Source of the DNA: Spirochaetaceae bacterium
Lineage (GTDB): Bacteria; Spirochaetota; Spirochaetia; Treponematales; Breznakiellaceae
DNA length: 9,158 bases
Assembly: GCA_031255655.1 (NCBI GenBank)
Contig: JAIRSB010000231.1
Span: 1 to 9,158, forward strand
Reading direction: 5' to 3'
Made by a program: the position numbers and the translations under genes. The notes beneath the pieces are model-generated. The model was not told the origin of the DNA. It searched no databases and was given only the letters and a program-made list of their open reading frames with translations. Shown here one piece after another: positions 1 to 6,160 of this stretch (positions within the stretch are counted from its first letter, which is position 1; every line of letters starts with the position of its first letter).

Positions 1-165
1 AAAGGGCGCGGCGCTGGTAAGGGCGATCTTTTTTATACACAAGTAAAATACCTTCGCCGCGCCAAAAACGCTCCAAAAGGTCTTGTTCTGCCTACTCAGG
101 AGAAAAACTTGAGTGTTACGCTGGAAAACTGGCGTCTAAAAGAGCTGGAAAACTGCCGCGAATAG
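1..165 (+). CDS. C-terminal fragment of an NFACT-family (RqcH/FbpA-like) RNA-binding protein
   Basis: An open frame enters from the left edge and runs 54 codons to TAG at 163-165; the start lies outside the window. The visible peptide contains GDLFYTQVKYLRR, then AKNAPKGLVLPTQEKNL, which resembles the end of the NFACT-R (DUF814) domain. That domain closes with a 'v.yT.vk.vrk..gapkG.V' pattern, a short strand and a final helix. Full-length family members bind the obstructed 50S ribosomal subunit and tRNA in ribosome quality control (RqcH) or were earlier described as fibronectin-binding proteins. Only the very end is visible, so the N-terminal NFACT-N and coiled-coil regions cannot be confirmed. 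The gene converges on the PBP gene at 234-2828 with a 68-bp gap. The family call rests on a short stretch recognised by eye. Confidence 0.72.
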   Translation, partial: KGRGAGKGDLFYTQVKYLRRAKNAPKGLVLPTQEKNLSVTLENWRLKELENCRE

Positions 166-208
166 TTTTCTCACGGCTCTTTACGGTTTTCCCACGATAA
201 GCGCCAGC

Positions 209-235
209 AAGCCGCGCACAAGGACGGCGCGGCTT
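209..235. terminator. GC-rich hairpin between convergent genes, possible bidirectional terminator
   Basis: A perfect 9-bp stem, AAGCCGCGC (209-217) with GCGCGGCTT (227-235), encloses a 9-nt loop. It lies between the stop of the NFACT-like gene (165) and the PBP gene, and its right arm overlaps the PBP stop codon (234-236). No clear T-run follows on either strand, so it is not a textbook intrinsic terminator. The convergent position argues for a termination or 3'-end stabilising role. The gap at 166-208 also holds two imperfect copies of GTTTTC(T/C)CACG. Confidence 0.4.
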
Positions 236-2828
236 ATTCCATTAGCGGGTTGTATGACGGCAGCTCGAAATCATCGAACGAGGGGACGGTAAAGTCAAAC
301 AACAATTCGTTATCCCCAATCTCATTCGCACCGCTATTACCGGTAGCTGGCATAGCGGCAGGCGCAGCATCAGGAAGCTGTCCCAAATCAAGCGTAGGCA
401 TTTTCAATCCCGAAATCACATCTCTATCGTCAAAAGCACTCACTCCGCTGCGCAGGGATTCCATAGCCATGTGTGTCCGGTATTCACCGTTTTCGTGGTA
501 AGTGCAGTATTCAGCAGGACGGAATTTGTCAAGGAAAGTCAGCGTAACGCTGCCCTGATTACAGGACGGCGTCAAAAGCTGCCCCGATTTCGCGCAAACC
601 CGCACATCAACCAGTCCGCTTTCGGGACGCCTAAAGTCTTTCGCCGGAAGTTTCCTGTGAACTTCACGCATAAAATCGCCCCATATAGGGCCTGCCAGCG
701 TAGCTCCAGTGAGGGTAAGTCCAAGCGAATTGCCCGGTCTATCGAAGCCGAACCAAATTGCCGTTGTATAGTACGGCGTAAAGCCAACCGTCCAGGCGTC
801 CGACCAATTTTGCGTTGTGCCAGTTTTTCCCGCCGCCGCGATGCGGTACCGCTCTCCCTTATCGTTTGCAAACACAAATTTCGCGCCCTGCCCGCCCAAT
901 GTCCCGATTTCCACCGTTTTTTTCAAAAGGCTTGTCATGATATAGGCGTTTTGCGGGCTTATAAGCTGAATCGCCCCGCCTTTCTGCCTCTGCTTCTGCC
1001 TGATTTCCCGCTCATTATCGAGTATGACCGTGCCGTTGCGGTTTTCAATGTAGCGGATGGCCATCGGGGTAACTTCCCGCCCTTCGTTAGCGAACGTAGC
1101 GAAAGCCCGCGCCATCTGCACCGGCGCGATCGAAATTATGCCCAGCCCTATCGGATACACATGAGGGAAAGTGCGGCGTTTTATGTTGGGGTCTGTTATT
1201 CCCAAAAGCATCGAGGCGCGGTCTATCGCGGCATCAAAGCCTATTGTGTCCAGAATTTTGATCGAGGCTACGTTCATTGACTGGGCAAGCGCGTCATACA
1301 GAAGCACGGAGCCATTCCATTCACCCCTAAAATTCAAAGGGATGTACGGGGTGCCGTCTTCGTTATGAAAAACAACCGGAACGTCATAAATCATTGAGGA
1401 GGGCGTAAACTTTCCGCTGTCTATGGCCGCCGAATAGTACAGGGGTTTGAAGCTGGAGCCGGGCATGATATGCCCCTGTGTGGCGCGTATAAGCTGGTTG
1501 TTTTCGTCATATTTCGAGCCGCCAATCAGCGCTTGTATGTAGCCGGTTTCGTTTTCAATGAGAATTAACGCTCCCTCAACCACATTCTCTTCGGTGCTCG
1601 CCTTTAATTCGACAAAACCCGCATTGGAAATATCTTTCATGCCTTCAACCCCGAAAGCAAGCGACGCCAAATCTATGACGGGATTCAGCACTTTGGTATA
1701 GCGGTTCATGGCGCGGGTCTGATTGTGTTCCTGCGACGTGCTCGTTAGAATGTTCACATCAAACGCGAGTGACAACAGGTTTACGATGGGGATGTACATC
1801 CGTTCGGCGCGGACAAGGCGGTTACCGGACGAGGCGCGGTATTCCCTATTCGCGCGCGTTATCCCTTCAGACATATACCTTTGGGCCGCGTCCTGAAAAC
1901 TTAGGTCAAGCGTCGTATGGACTGTATAGCCGTCGCGGTAATAATCCATTGTTTTGTACATCATGCCGTCAAGCTCGCGGCGCACATATTCGCTGAACCA
2001 TGGGGCTTTGTCGTCTCGGTTAAAATATGCGGCTTGCGACACCCGCGTATAATCGTAGTTTTCCCAGTATTCGTCAAAAGACGCTTCCGTATCGGCTTTC
2101 GTTGCGTAGCCCAGTTCAATCATGCGGTCAAGAACGCTTAACTGTCTGTCCATCGCAAGGTTGGGATTGTCCAGCGGGTTGTATTTTGCCGGACTAGAAA
2201 GCTGAATTACCAGAATGGCGGCTTCGGCAAGGCTTATATCTTTTGCGCTATGCCCGAAAAAATACTTGCTGGCAGCTTCTACTCCGTAGACGCCCGGCCC
2301 CATGTACATATAGTTTAGATATATCTCAAGGATTTCGTTTTTTGTGTAGCGGCGTTCCATTTGCAGCGCCCACCACAACTCCCGTATTTTGCGGGAAATT
2401 TTCCGTTCGGAACGGTCGGTATACAGAGTTCCGGCAACTTGCTGGGTTATTGTGGAGCCGCCGCCCAAATTCCGCCCTATCAGCAGTCCGTAAGCGGCAC
2501 GGGCTATGCCGCGTATGCTAAAGCCCTTATGTTTGTAAAAGTCGGGATCTTCACGGGCAAGCACCGCAAAAATTAGATGCCGCGGTAAGTCGGCAAGAGA
2601 TACGAGTTCGCGTTTTTCGTCGGCGGAAAATTCAGTGATTAGCTCGCCGTTTATGTCAAGAATTTTTGTCGGTAGAGCGGGCGCAAATTCCTGGAAGTTT
2701 TCCTGATTCATGATGTTCGCTGTTTCAGCAACCGCTATACCCAGCGCGGCACCGATTCCGGCGACAAAAATAACGGTAAGGACGCCCATTACTCGTATAA
2801 AGCCGCGTCCGCCGCCACTATTTTTCAT
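234..2828 (-). CDS. Class A penicillin-binding protein (PBP1A-type transglycosylase/transpeptidase)
   Basis: This 864-residue bifunctional peptidoglycan synthase polymerises lipid II and cross-links stem peptides in the periplasm. A cytoplasmic basic tip and one membrane anchor (about residues 12-35) are followed by a GT51 domain. That domain has EDPDFYKHKGF with catalytic E93, GGSTITQQ at 123-130, and RKIRELWWALQMERR at 146-160. The transpeptidase domain has S458-S-F-K461 (nucleophile Ser458), S517-M-N and K668-T-G-T. A C-terminal tail carries Cys745, Cys756 and Cys775 in the spacing seen in many PBP1A proteins, then an acidic, Pro/Ala-rich end. All catalytic motifs are intact. About 80 residues between the domains (335-412) appear to be an insertion with a repeated hydrophobic motif. 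The ATG has no Shine-Dalgarno sequence but sits 7 nt after a strong -10 box, suggesting leaderless translation. The next in-frame ATG (residue 14) also lacks a ribosome site and would lose the basic tip. Confidence 0.97.
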   Translation of the reverse strand: MKNSGGGRGFIRVMGVLTVIFVAGIGAALGIAVAETANIMNQENFQEFAPALPTKILDINGELITEFSADEKRELVSLADLPRHLIFAVLAREDPDFYKHKGFSIRGIARAAYGLLIGRNLGGGSTITQQVAGTLYTDRSERKISRKIRELWWALQMERRYTKNEILEIYLNYMYMGPGVYGVEAASKYFFGHSAKDISLAEAAILVIQLSSPAKYNPLDNPNLAMDRQLSVLDRMIELGYATKADTEASFDEYWENYDYTRVSQAAYFNRDDKAPWFSEYVRRELDGMMYKTMDYYRDGYTVHTTLDLSFQDAAQRYMSEGITRANREYRASSGNRLVRAERMYIPIVNLLSLAFDVNILTSTSQEHNQTRAMNRYTKVLNPVIDLASLAFGVEGMKDISNAGFVELKASTEENVVEGALILIENETGYIQALIGGSKYDENNQLIRATQGHIMPGSSFKPLYYSAAIDSGKFTPSSMIYDVPVVFHNEDGTPYIPLNFRGEWNGSVLLYDALAQSMNVASIKILDTIGFDAAIDRASMLLGITDPNIKRRTFPHVYPIGLGIISIAPVQMARAFATFANEGREVTPMAIRYIENRNGTVILDNEREIRQKQRQKGGAIQLISPQNAYIMTSLLKKTVEIGTLGGQGAKFVFANDKGERYRIAAAGKTGTTQNWSDAWTVGFTPYYTTAIWFGFDRPGNSLGLTLTGATLAGPIWGDFMREVHRKLPAKDFRRPESGLVDVRVCAKSGQLLTPSCNQGSVTLTFLDKFRPAEYCTYHENGEYRTHMAMESLRSGVSAFDDRDVISGLKMPTLDLGQLPDAAPAAMPATGNSGANEIGDNELLFDFTVPSFDDFELPSYNPLME

Positions 2829-2834
2829 GGGTTT

Positions 2835-2863
2835 ATGATAGAAAAATTAAAATCCGCTGTCAA
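2835..2863 (-). promoter_or_regulatory. Sigma-70-type promoter of the PBP gene
   Basis: On the minus strand TTGACA (2863-2858) is followed by a 17-nt spacer and TATCAT (2840-2835). This is a perfect -35 box, optimal spacing and a one-mismatch -10 box. Only six bases (AAACCC) separate the -10 box from the ATG at 2828. The expected transcription start therefore falls on or next to the A of the start codon. The PBP gene can thus be transcribed independently of the upstream potABC operon on the same strand. Confidence 0.75.
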
Positions 2864-2880
2864 CGCCTCGAAACTCCTAT

Positions 2881-2920
2881 CCGCGTACAGACCGGGATTT
2901 ACCCGCCCGGCCGTACGCCG
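2881..2920 (-). terminator. Two-part hairpin after potC, possible end of the pot operon transcript
   Basis: Just after the potC stop (2923-2925), GCGTAC (2883-2888) pairs with GTACGC (2913-2918). Inside it CCGGG (2892-2896) pairs with CCCGG (2906-2910), leaving a 9-nt loop. The hairpin lies between potC and the PBP promoter. No run of U follows in the minus-strand transcript, so it may be a 3'-end stabiliser or a weak or Rho-dependent terminator rather than a strong intrinsic one. Confidence 0.4.
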
Positions 2921-2922
2921 GA

Positions 2923-3789
2923 TCATTTGGCGGCTATATATTTCAGAAAATTACGCAAAAGGTATGTAAGCAGCACAGTACCGAGTATCATCACAACGGA
3001 AAGCGCGTTTATTACAGGCGACACTCCGAAACGTATCGCGGAGTAAATGTACAATGGCAATGTTGAAGACCCTGGCCCCGCCACAAAATAAGTGATGACA
3101 AAGTCTTCCAGCGAAATCGTTATGGCCGTTAGGAAACCCGAAACGATGCCCGGCATACAAATTGGGATAGTTACCTTCAACAAAGTCTGCCTCTCACTAG
3201 CCCCAAGGTCGGCGGCAGCCTCAATGATGGAAAAATCGAATTCGTCCAGACGTGCCATTACCATGAGGAAAACAAACGGCAGATTAAACGTGGTGTGCGC
3301 GATGAATATAGTAAGCAGCCCCAGCCGCATTCCAACTCCCGAAAAAAAGATCGACAACGAAACGCCGATTATAATTTCCGGCAGCACCATAGGCAGAAAC
3401 GAGATTATCTGAGTGTAAGAACGCAGACGAAAACGATACCAGTTGACGCCGATAGCTCCCAATGTGCCAAGCACGGTGGCGGTGGCGGCGGAAGTCGAAG
3501 CTATCAGCATACTATTCCAGAAAGCGCGCCAGAGATTGCGGGAATTAACAAACAACTGCTCGTACCAAATAAAAGAAAAACCCGTCCAATTCATGCCCTT
3601 TGATGAATTAAATGAGTACAACAACAGAACAAAAAGCGGAATAAAGAGGAACGCCAATGTGCAGATAAAAACCGCTTCTGAAAACGAAAAAGGCCGGCGA
3701 CGGACAGCCCGCCTTGCATGCCGGTTGGCTTCGCCGCGAGGTTTGTTCCCCCGCAGCTTAGTTATGACCGCGTTGACTATCCCGCTCAA
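2923..3789 (-). CDS. potC: Spermidine/putrescine ABC transporter permease PotC
   Basis: This 288-residue inner-membrane permease forms a heterodimeric channel with PotB and is driven by PotA. About six membrane helices are visible (around 38-60, 90-115, 127-150, 155-178, 213-236 and 258-282). The cytoplasmic EAA loop, which docks on the ATPase, reads EAAADLGAS from E190 and continues to TIPICMPGI. Motifs such as 'FLPMVLPEIIIGVSL' and 'LEDFVITYFVAGPG' are typical of PotC rather than PotB. The start is TTG at 3789: AAAAGGAG lies 6 nt upstream, and the codon overlaps the potB stop in TTGA. An ATG five bases upstream of the TTG is in the potB frame and belongs to the potB end. The first 33 residues are unusually rich in Arg and Lys and stay cytoplasmic. 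Substrate is inferred from family similarity; putrescine, spermidine or another cation is possible. Confidence 0.94.
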   Translation of the reverse strand: MSGIVNAVITKLRGNKPRGEANRHARRAVRRRPFSFSEAVFICTLAFLFIPLFVLLLYSFNSSKGMNWTGFSFIWYEQLFVNSRNLWRAFWNSMLIASTSAATATVLGTLGAIGVNWYRFRLRSYTQIISFLPMVLPEIIIGVSLSIFFSGVGMRLGLLTIFIAHTTFNLPFVFLMVMARLDEFDFSIIEAAADLGASERQTLLKVTIPICMPGIVSGFLTAITISLEDFVITYFVAGPGSSTLPLYIYSAIRFGVSPVINALSVVMILGTVLLTYLLRNFLKYIAAK

Positions 3790-4697
3790 TTCATGCTCCT
3801 TTTCGCCGTTTTACCAAGCCGTTTTTCGTCCCGCCGCTGTAAACCGAGCATACACATCACGCCTATCGTCGTTACCACAGTAAGCGCCATAGATATTGCG
3901 GAGGCAAGCGGCCAGTTGCGCGATTTAGTAAGCTGGTCGGCGATAACGTTTCCCAGCATATACGAATCTTTCCCACCGACAAGCAGCGGCACAGCGTAAG
4001 CGCCGAATATAGGAATAAATGTAAACAAGAAAGCCGTGTAAATACCGCCGCGTATGCTCGGCAGCAAAATTTTAGACATTGCTTGTATCGAGCTGGCTCC
4101 AAGGTCACGCGCCGCCTCCAACAATGAAAAATCAAACTTGTCGATAGATGAAAACAACGGCAGTATCGCGTAAGGCAGATACATATACACCAGCACCAGA
4201 ATAACGGCGTTTTGGTTGTACAAGAAATTGATATGCTCTTTAATCAGCCCTATTTGCGTTAAAAACTCGTTCAAAAAACCCTGATTTCCCAAAATATTCA
4301 TCCACGCATAAACGCGGATAAGGAAATTCGTCCAAAACGGAATGATAATCAGCATTAAAAGCAGCGATTGATGCTTGCTGCGAACCATGAAGTAACCGCA
4401 GGGCAGGGCTATCAGTATTGTTATCACGGTAGCGGTAAGCGAAATCAGCACAGTTTTAAGGGTGATAACCGCTATGTTAGGATTTTTCAGCGCGATATAA
4501 GCATCAAAGCTGAATTCCGGCGTTACACCGCCGTACAAGCCTTTTTTCAAGAAACTATACAGAATTATTATCAATAGTGGGGCAAGAAAAAACACGGAAG
4601 CCCACACCGTCATCGGAGCTGAATAAATCAGCCCCATATTCCGTTTCATCAGCGTCCCGCGAGACGCTCCGCCGTCCCGTGACGCCGCGATGTTCAC
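3786..4697 (-). CDS. potB: Spermidine/putrescine ABC transporter permease PotB
   Basis: This is the other membrane half of the transporter, 303 residues from the chosen start. Membrane helices occur near 28-50, 74-102, 113-130, 163-184, 217-240 and 264-286. The EAA loop reads EAARDLGAS from E194, followed by LLPSIRGG. The 'IIPFWTNFLIRVYAW' stretch is characteristic of PotB/YdcU-type permeases. The start is GTG at 4697: AAGGAGGA is 3 nt upstream and GTGA overlaps the potA stop, the same design as the potB/potC junction. A longer in-frame ATG at 4766 would add a non-membrane peptide overlapping potA. An internal ATG at 4649 gives a tidier N-terminus but has only a hairpin in front of it. The end overlaps potC by 4 nt. 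Confidence 0.93.
   Translation of the reverse strand: MNIAASRDGGASRGTLMKRNMGLIYSAPMTVWASVFFLAPLLIIILYSFLKKGLYGGVTPEFSFDAYIALKNPNIAVITLKTVLISLTATVITILIALPCGYFMVRSKHQSLLLMLIIIPFWTNFLIRVYAWMNILGNQGFLNEFLTQIGLIKEHINFLYNQNAVILVLVYMYLPYAILPLFSSIDKFDFSLLEAARDLGASSIQAMSKILLPSIRGGIYTAFLFTFIPIFGAYAVPLLVGGKDSYMLGNVIADQLTKSRNWPLASAISMALTVVTTIGVMCMLGLQRRDEKRLGKTAKRSMN
3796..3803 (-). promoter_or_regulatory. Ribosome binding site deciding the TTG start of potC
   Basis: AAAAGGAG on the minus strand lies inside the end of potB, 6 nt before the TTG at 3789. It supports TTG as the potC start and indicates translational coupling to potB. Confidence 0.7.
4651..4685 (-). repeat. Tandem imperfect GC-rich repeat/hairpins at the potA-potB junction
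   Basis: Read on the minus strand, GCGTCACGGGACG (4685-4673) is followed by GCGTCTCGCGGGACG (4667-4653). Both copies are self-complementary. The second forms a 6-bp stem, AGCGTC with GACGCT, around a 6-nt loop. The element falls in the first codons of potB if the GTG start is right, or in the untranslated gap before the ATG at 4649 if it is not. It could tune relative potA/potB expression. Confidence 0.45.
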
Positions 4698-5866
4698 GCG
4701 TCCTCCTTGACGCAAACGATGTACCCATCGTTCGCGCTCCACGACAAATACACCTCGTCCCGCCAAACGATGTCCGGGCCTTCGTCGGAGTAACTGGCGT
4801 GCTGTTTTATCACCCTGATAACCGGCTGGGTGTCGCCGGAAGCCCCGGACGCGGCGGGGGAGGAGGCATTTGCCACTTTGACATAGTATTTTGTCTGAAA
4901 GCCGGAATATATCGGCTCGTCAACAATACCTTGAAGCATATTTATGTCCTCACGCTTTGTTACAGGTTTTTCTATAGAAATAACAATTTTTTCGGGACGA
5001 ACGGTAAAGCTCACATTTTGACCAGCTTTTACATTGTCATCGGTAGTAACTTTTATCCTGCCAAGACCGGGAATATCAAGCTCGGCCATGTACTCGATCT
5101 GCGGCGTGTCAATTTTTTCGACTTTAACAACTTCGCCGTCAAAAAGATTTGTCTCACCTATGAAGCGGGCAACAAATCCTGTCGCCGGACTTTCGTAAAT
5201 ATCATGCGGAGTGCCCACTTGCAGCACGTTTCCCTGATCAAGCACGGCTATACGGTCGGACACCGAAAGCGCCTCCTGCTGGTCATGGGTAACGTAAATA
5301 AATGTAATACCTATTTTATCGTGTATTTGGTCAAGCTCTATCAGCATATGCTGCCGGAGCTTCGCGTCCAGCGCGGAAAGCGGTTCGTCCAACAGGAGTA
5401 CATGGGGTTCTCTGATAAGAGCACGGGCTATCGCCACCCGCTGTTTCTGCCCGCCTGAAAGCTGCCTAGGCTTTTTTTGCGCATGCCCTTCAAGCTGAAC
5501 GAGTTTAAGATACTCGTAGACTTTCGCATCAACTTCGTCACGCGGAGTGTGTTTCAAACGCAGCGGAAAAGCTACGTTTTCAAATACGGTAAGATGCGGG
5601 AACAAAGCGTAATTCTGAAAAATCGTGTTTACCTGCCTGCGGTTTGGCGGAACCGGCAGTACGCTAACACCGTCAAATTTAAGATCCCCTTCGTCAGGAC
5701 TTTCAAAACCCGCGATGATGCGCAGCAACGTTGTTTTTCCGCAGCCTGAAGGCCCTAATAACGAAAAAAACTCACCCTTTTTAATGTCAAGATTGACATT
5801 TTTTAGCACGTCAAAGTCTTCGAAGGATTTATAAATACCTTCGATGGTTACATCGCTCCCTTTCAA
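4694..5866 (-). CDS. potA: Spermidine/putrescine ABC transporter ATPase PotA
   Basis: This 390-residue ATP-binding subunit powers PotBC from the cytoplasmic face. With the TTG start, Walker A GPSGCGKT is at 38-45 and the Q-loop Gln at 84. The signature LSGGQKQR starts at 136, Walker B LLLDEP is at 157-162, the D-loop SALD is at 164-167 and the switch His is at 194 (YVTHDQ). A C-terminal TOBE-type regulatory domain fills about 245-385 and contains a short Ala/Ser/Gly-rich linker (334-345). The nucleotide-binding machinery is complete. TTG at 5866 is chosen because AGGAGGT lies 10 nt upstream and the predicted promoter is just beyond it. An in-frame GTG at 5926 would add 20 residues, but it lacks a ribosome site and lies inside that promoter. 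potA leads the operon potA-potB-potC. Confidence 0.95.
   Translation of the reverse strand: MKGSDVTIEGIYKSFEDFDVLKNVNLDIKKGEFFSLLGPSGCGKTTLLRIIAGFESPDEGDLKFDGVSVLPVPPNRRQVNTIFQNYALFPHLTVFENVAFPLRLKHTPRDEVDAKVYEYLKLVQLEGHAQKKPRQLSGGQKQRVAIARALIREPHVLLLDEPLSALDAKLRQHMLIELDQIHDKIGITFIYVTHDQQEALSVSDRIAVLDQGNVLQVGTPHDIYESPATGFVARFIGETNLFDGEVVKVEKIDTPQIEYMAELDIPGLGRIKVTTDDNVKAGQNVSFTVRPEKIVISIEKPVTKREDINMLQGIVDEPIYSGFQTKYYVKVANASSPAASGASGDTQPVIRVIKQHASYSDEGPDIVWRDEVYLSWSANDGYIVCVKEDA
4701..4708 (-). promoter_or_regulatory. Ribosome binding site deciding the GTG start of potB
   Basis: AAGGAGGA on the minus strand lies in the last codons of potA, 3 nt before GTG at 4697. It is the strongest Shine-Dalgarno match near potB and favours the GTG over the ATG codons at 4766 and 4649. 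Confidence 0.65.
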
Positions 5867-5876
5867 TCCTTTCCGT

Positions 5877-5883
5877 ACCTCCT
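5877..5883 (-). promoter_or_regulatory. Ribosome binding site of potA
   Basis: AGGAGGT on the minus strand is a near-perfect Shine-Dalgarno sequence. The first in-frame start after it is TTG at 5866, 10 nt away, which is slightly long spacing. A purine-rich GGAAAGGA directly before the TTG may also contribute. Confidence 0.6.
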
Positions 5884-5905
5884 GTCGTTCGCTTAAATCT
5901 GAATA

Positions 5906-5934
5906 ATAATGTAGATTATTGCGCACCTCGTCAA
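5906..5934 (-). promoter_or_regulatory. Candidate sigma-70-type promoter of the potABC operon
   Basis: On the minus strand TTGACG (5934-5929), a 17-nt spacer and CATTAT (5911-5906) match the consensus at five and four of six bases. Transcription would start near 5899, giving a leader of about 33 nt that contains the AGGAGGT ribosome site. This arrangement supports the TTG start of potA. Confidence 0.5.
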
Positions 5935-6140
5935 GAGCACGGATAAGCCTTTCAAATTTCGCTCATGAATCCAAAAATACGTCCTACTCTGAAATACAGA
6001 ACTTCTATATCAAGATATATAAAAGAATTAAGCGTTGGCAGAATGTCCGCGAATTATGCGGCATTTCTCAAGATATTCGGTACTAGAATAACTTTTTTAT
6101 TTTGTCGATAATTAAGTCAATATTTCTAAAATTATTTTTC
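5935..6140. other. AT-rich divergent intergenic region with possible operators
   Basis: This is the core of the 294-bp gap between the divergent potA and Crp-like genes. It is visibly more AT-rich than the flanking coding DNA. It contains a short inverted repeat TATATC-AA-GATATA (6006-6019), CCGC-N7-GCGG (6047-6061) and a loose TTGTC-N9-GTCAA pair (6102-6120). None matches the E. coli CRP site TGTGA-N6-TCACA. A 48-codon ATG frame (5965-6111, +) lies here but has no ribosome site and is not called as a gene. Confidence 0.5.
6102..6132 (+). promoter_or_regulatory. Weak candidate promoter of the Crp-like/cyclase operon
   Basis: TAAAAT (6127-6132) is a fair -10 box, but the best -35 box upstream is TTGTCG (6102-6107) with a long 19-nt spacer. 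Start of transcription would be near 6139, just before the ribosome site. An alternative -10, GATAAT (6107-6112), lacks a recognisable -35. A weak -35 would fit an activator-dependent promoter, but that is inference. Confidence 0.3.
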
Positions 6141-6158
6141 GAGGGGATTGAGGGGATT
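6141..6158 (+). promoter_or_regulatory. Duplicated ribosome binding site before the Crp-like gene
   Basis: GAGGGGATT occurs twice in direct tandem (6141-6149 and 6150-6158), followed by AA and the ATG at 6161. The proximal copy is correctly spaced for translation initiation. The distal copy is a second Shine-Dalgarno-like sequence 9 nt further away. Confidence 0.7.
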
Positions 6159-6160
6159 AA

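Noticed and set aside
320..420. Pro/Ala-rich tail of the PBP as a sign of frameshift or fusion
   Set aside because: The tail continues in frame with the family's Cys motif before it, and variable, low-complexity C-termini are common in class A PBPs.
471..1280. Long plus-strand open frame opposite the PBP gene
   Set aside because: It is antisense to a well-supported gene, its product has no recognisable domain, and it is explained by codon bias of the opposite strand.
4698..4766. Longer potB reading frame starting at ATG 4766
   Set aside because: It would overlap potA by 73 nt. The extra peptide is not membrane-like, and GTG at 4697 has a strong ribosome site and a 4-nt overlap with the potA stop.
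4577..5458. Long plus-strand open frame opposite potA and potB
   Set aside because: It lies antisense to intact ABC transporter genes with all motifs, has no ribosome site of note, and its product is low-quality in composition.
5867..5926. Longer potA reading frame starting at GTG 5926
   Set aside because: No ribosome site precedes it. It lies within the predicted -35/-10 region, and AGGAGGT sits downstream in front of the TTG at 5866.
6102..6120. TTGTC-N9-GTCAA as an Fnr/Crp-type operator
   Set aside because: The arms match imperfectly and the spacing fits neither the Fnr (TTGAT-N4-ATCAA) nor the Crp (TGTGA-N6-TCACA) pattern.
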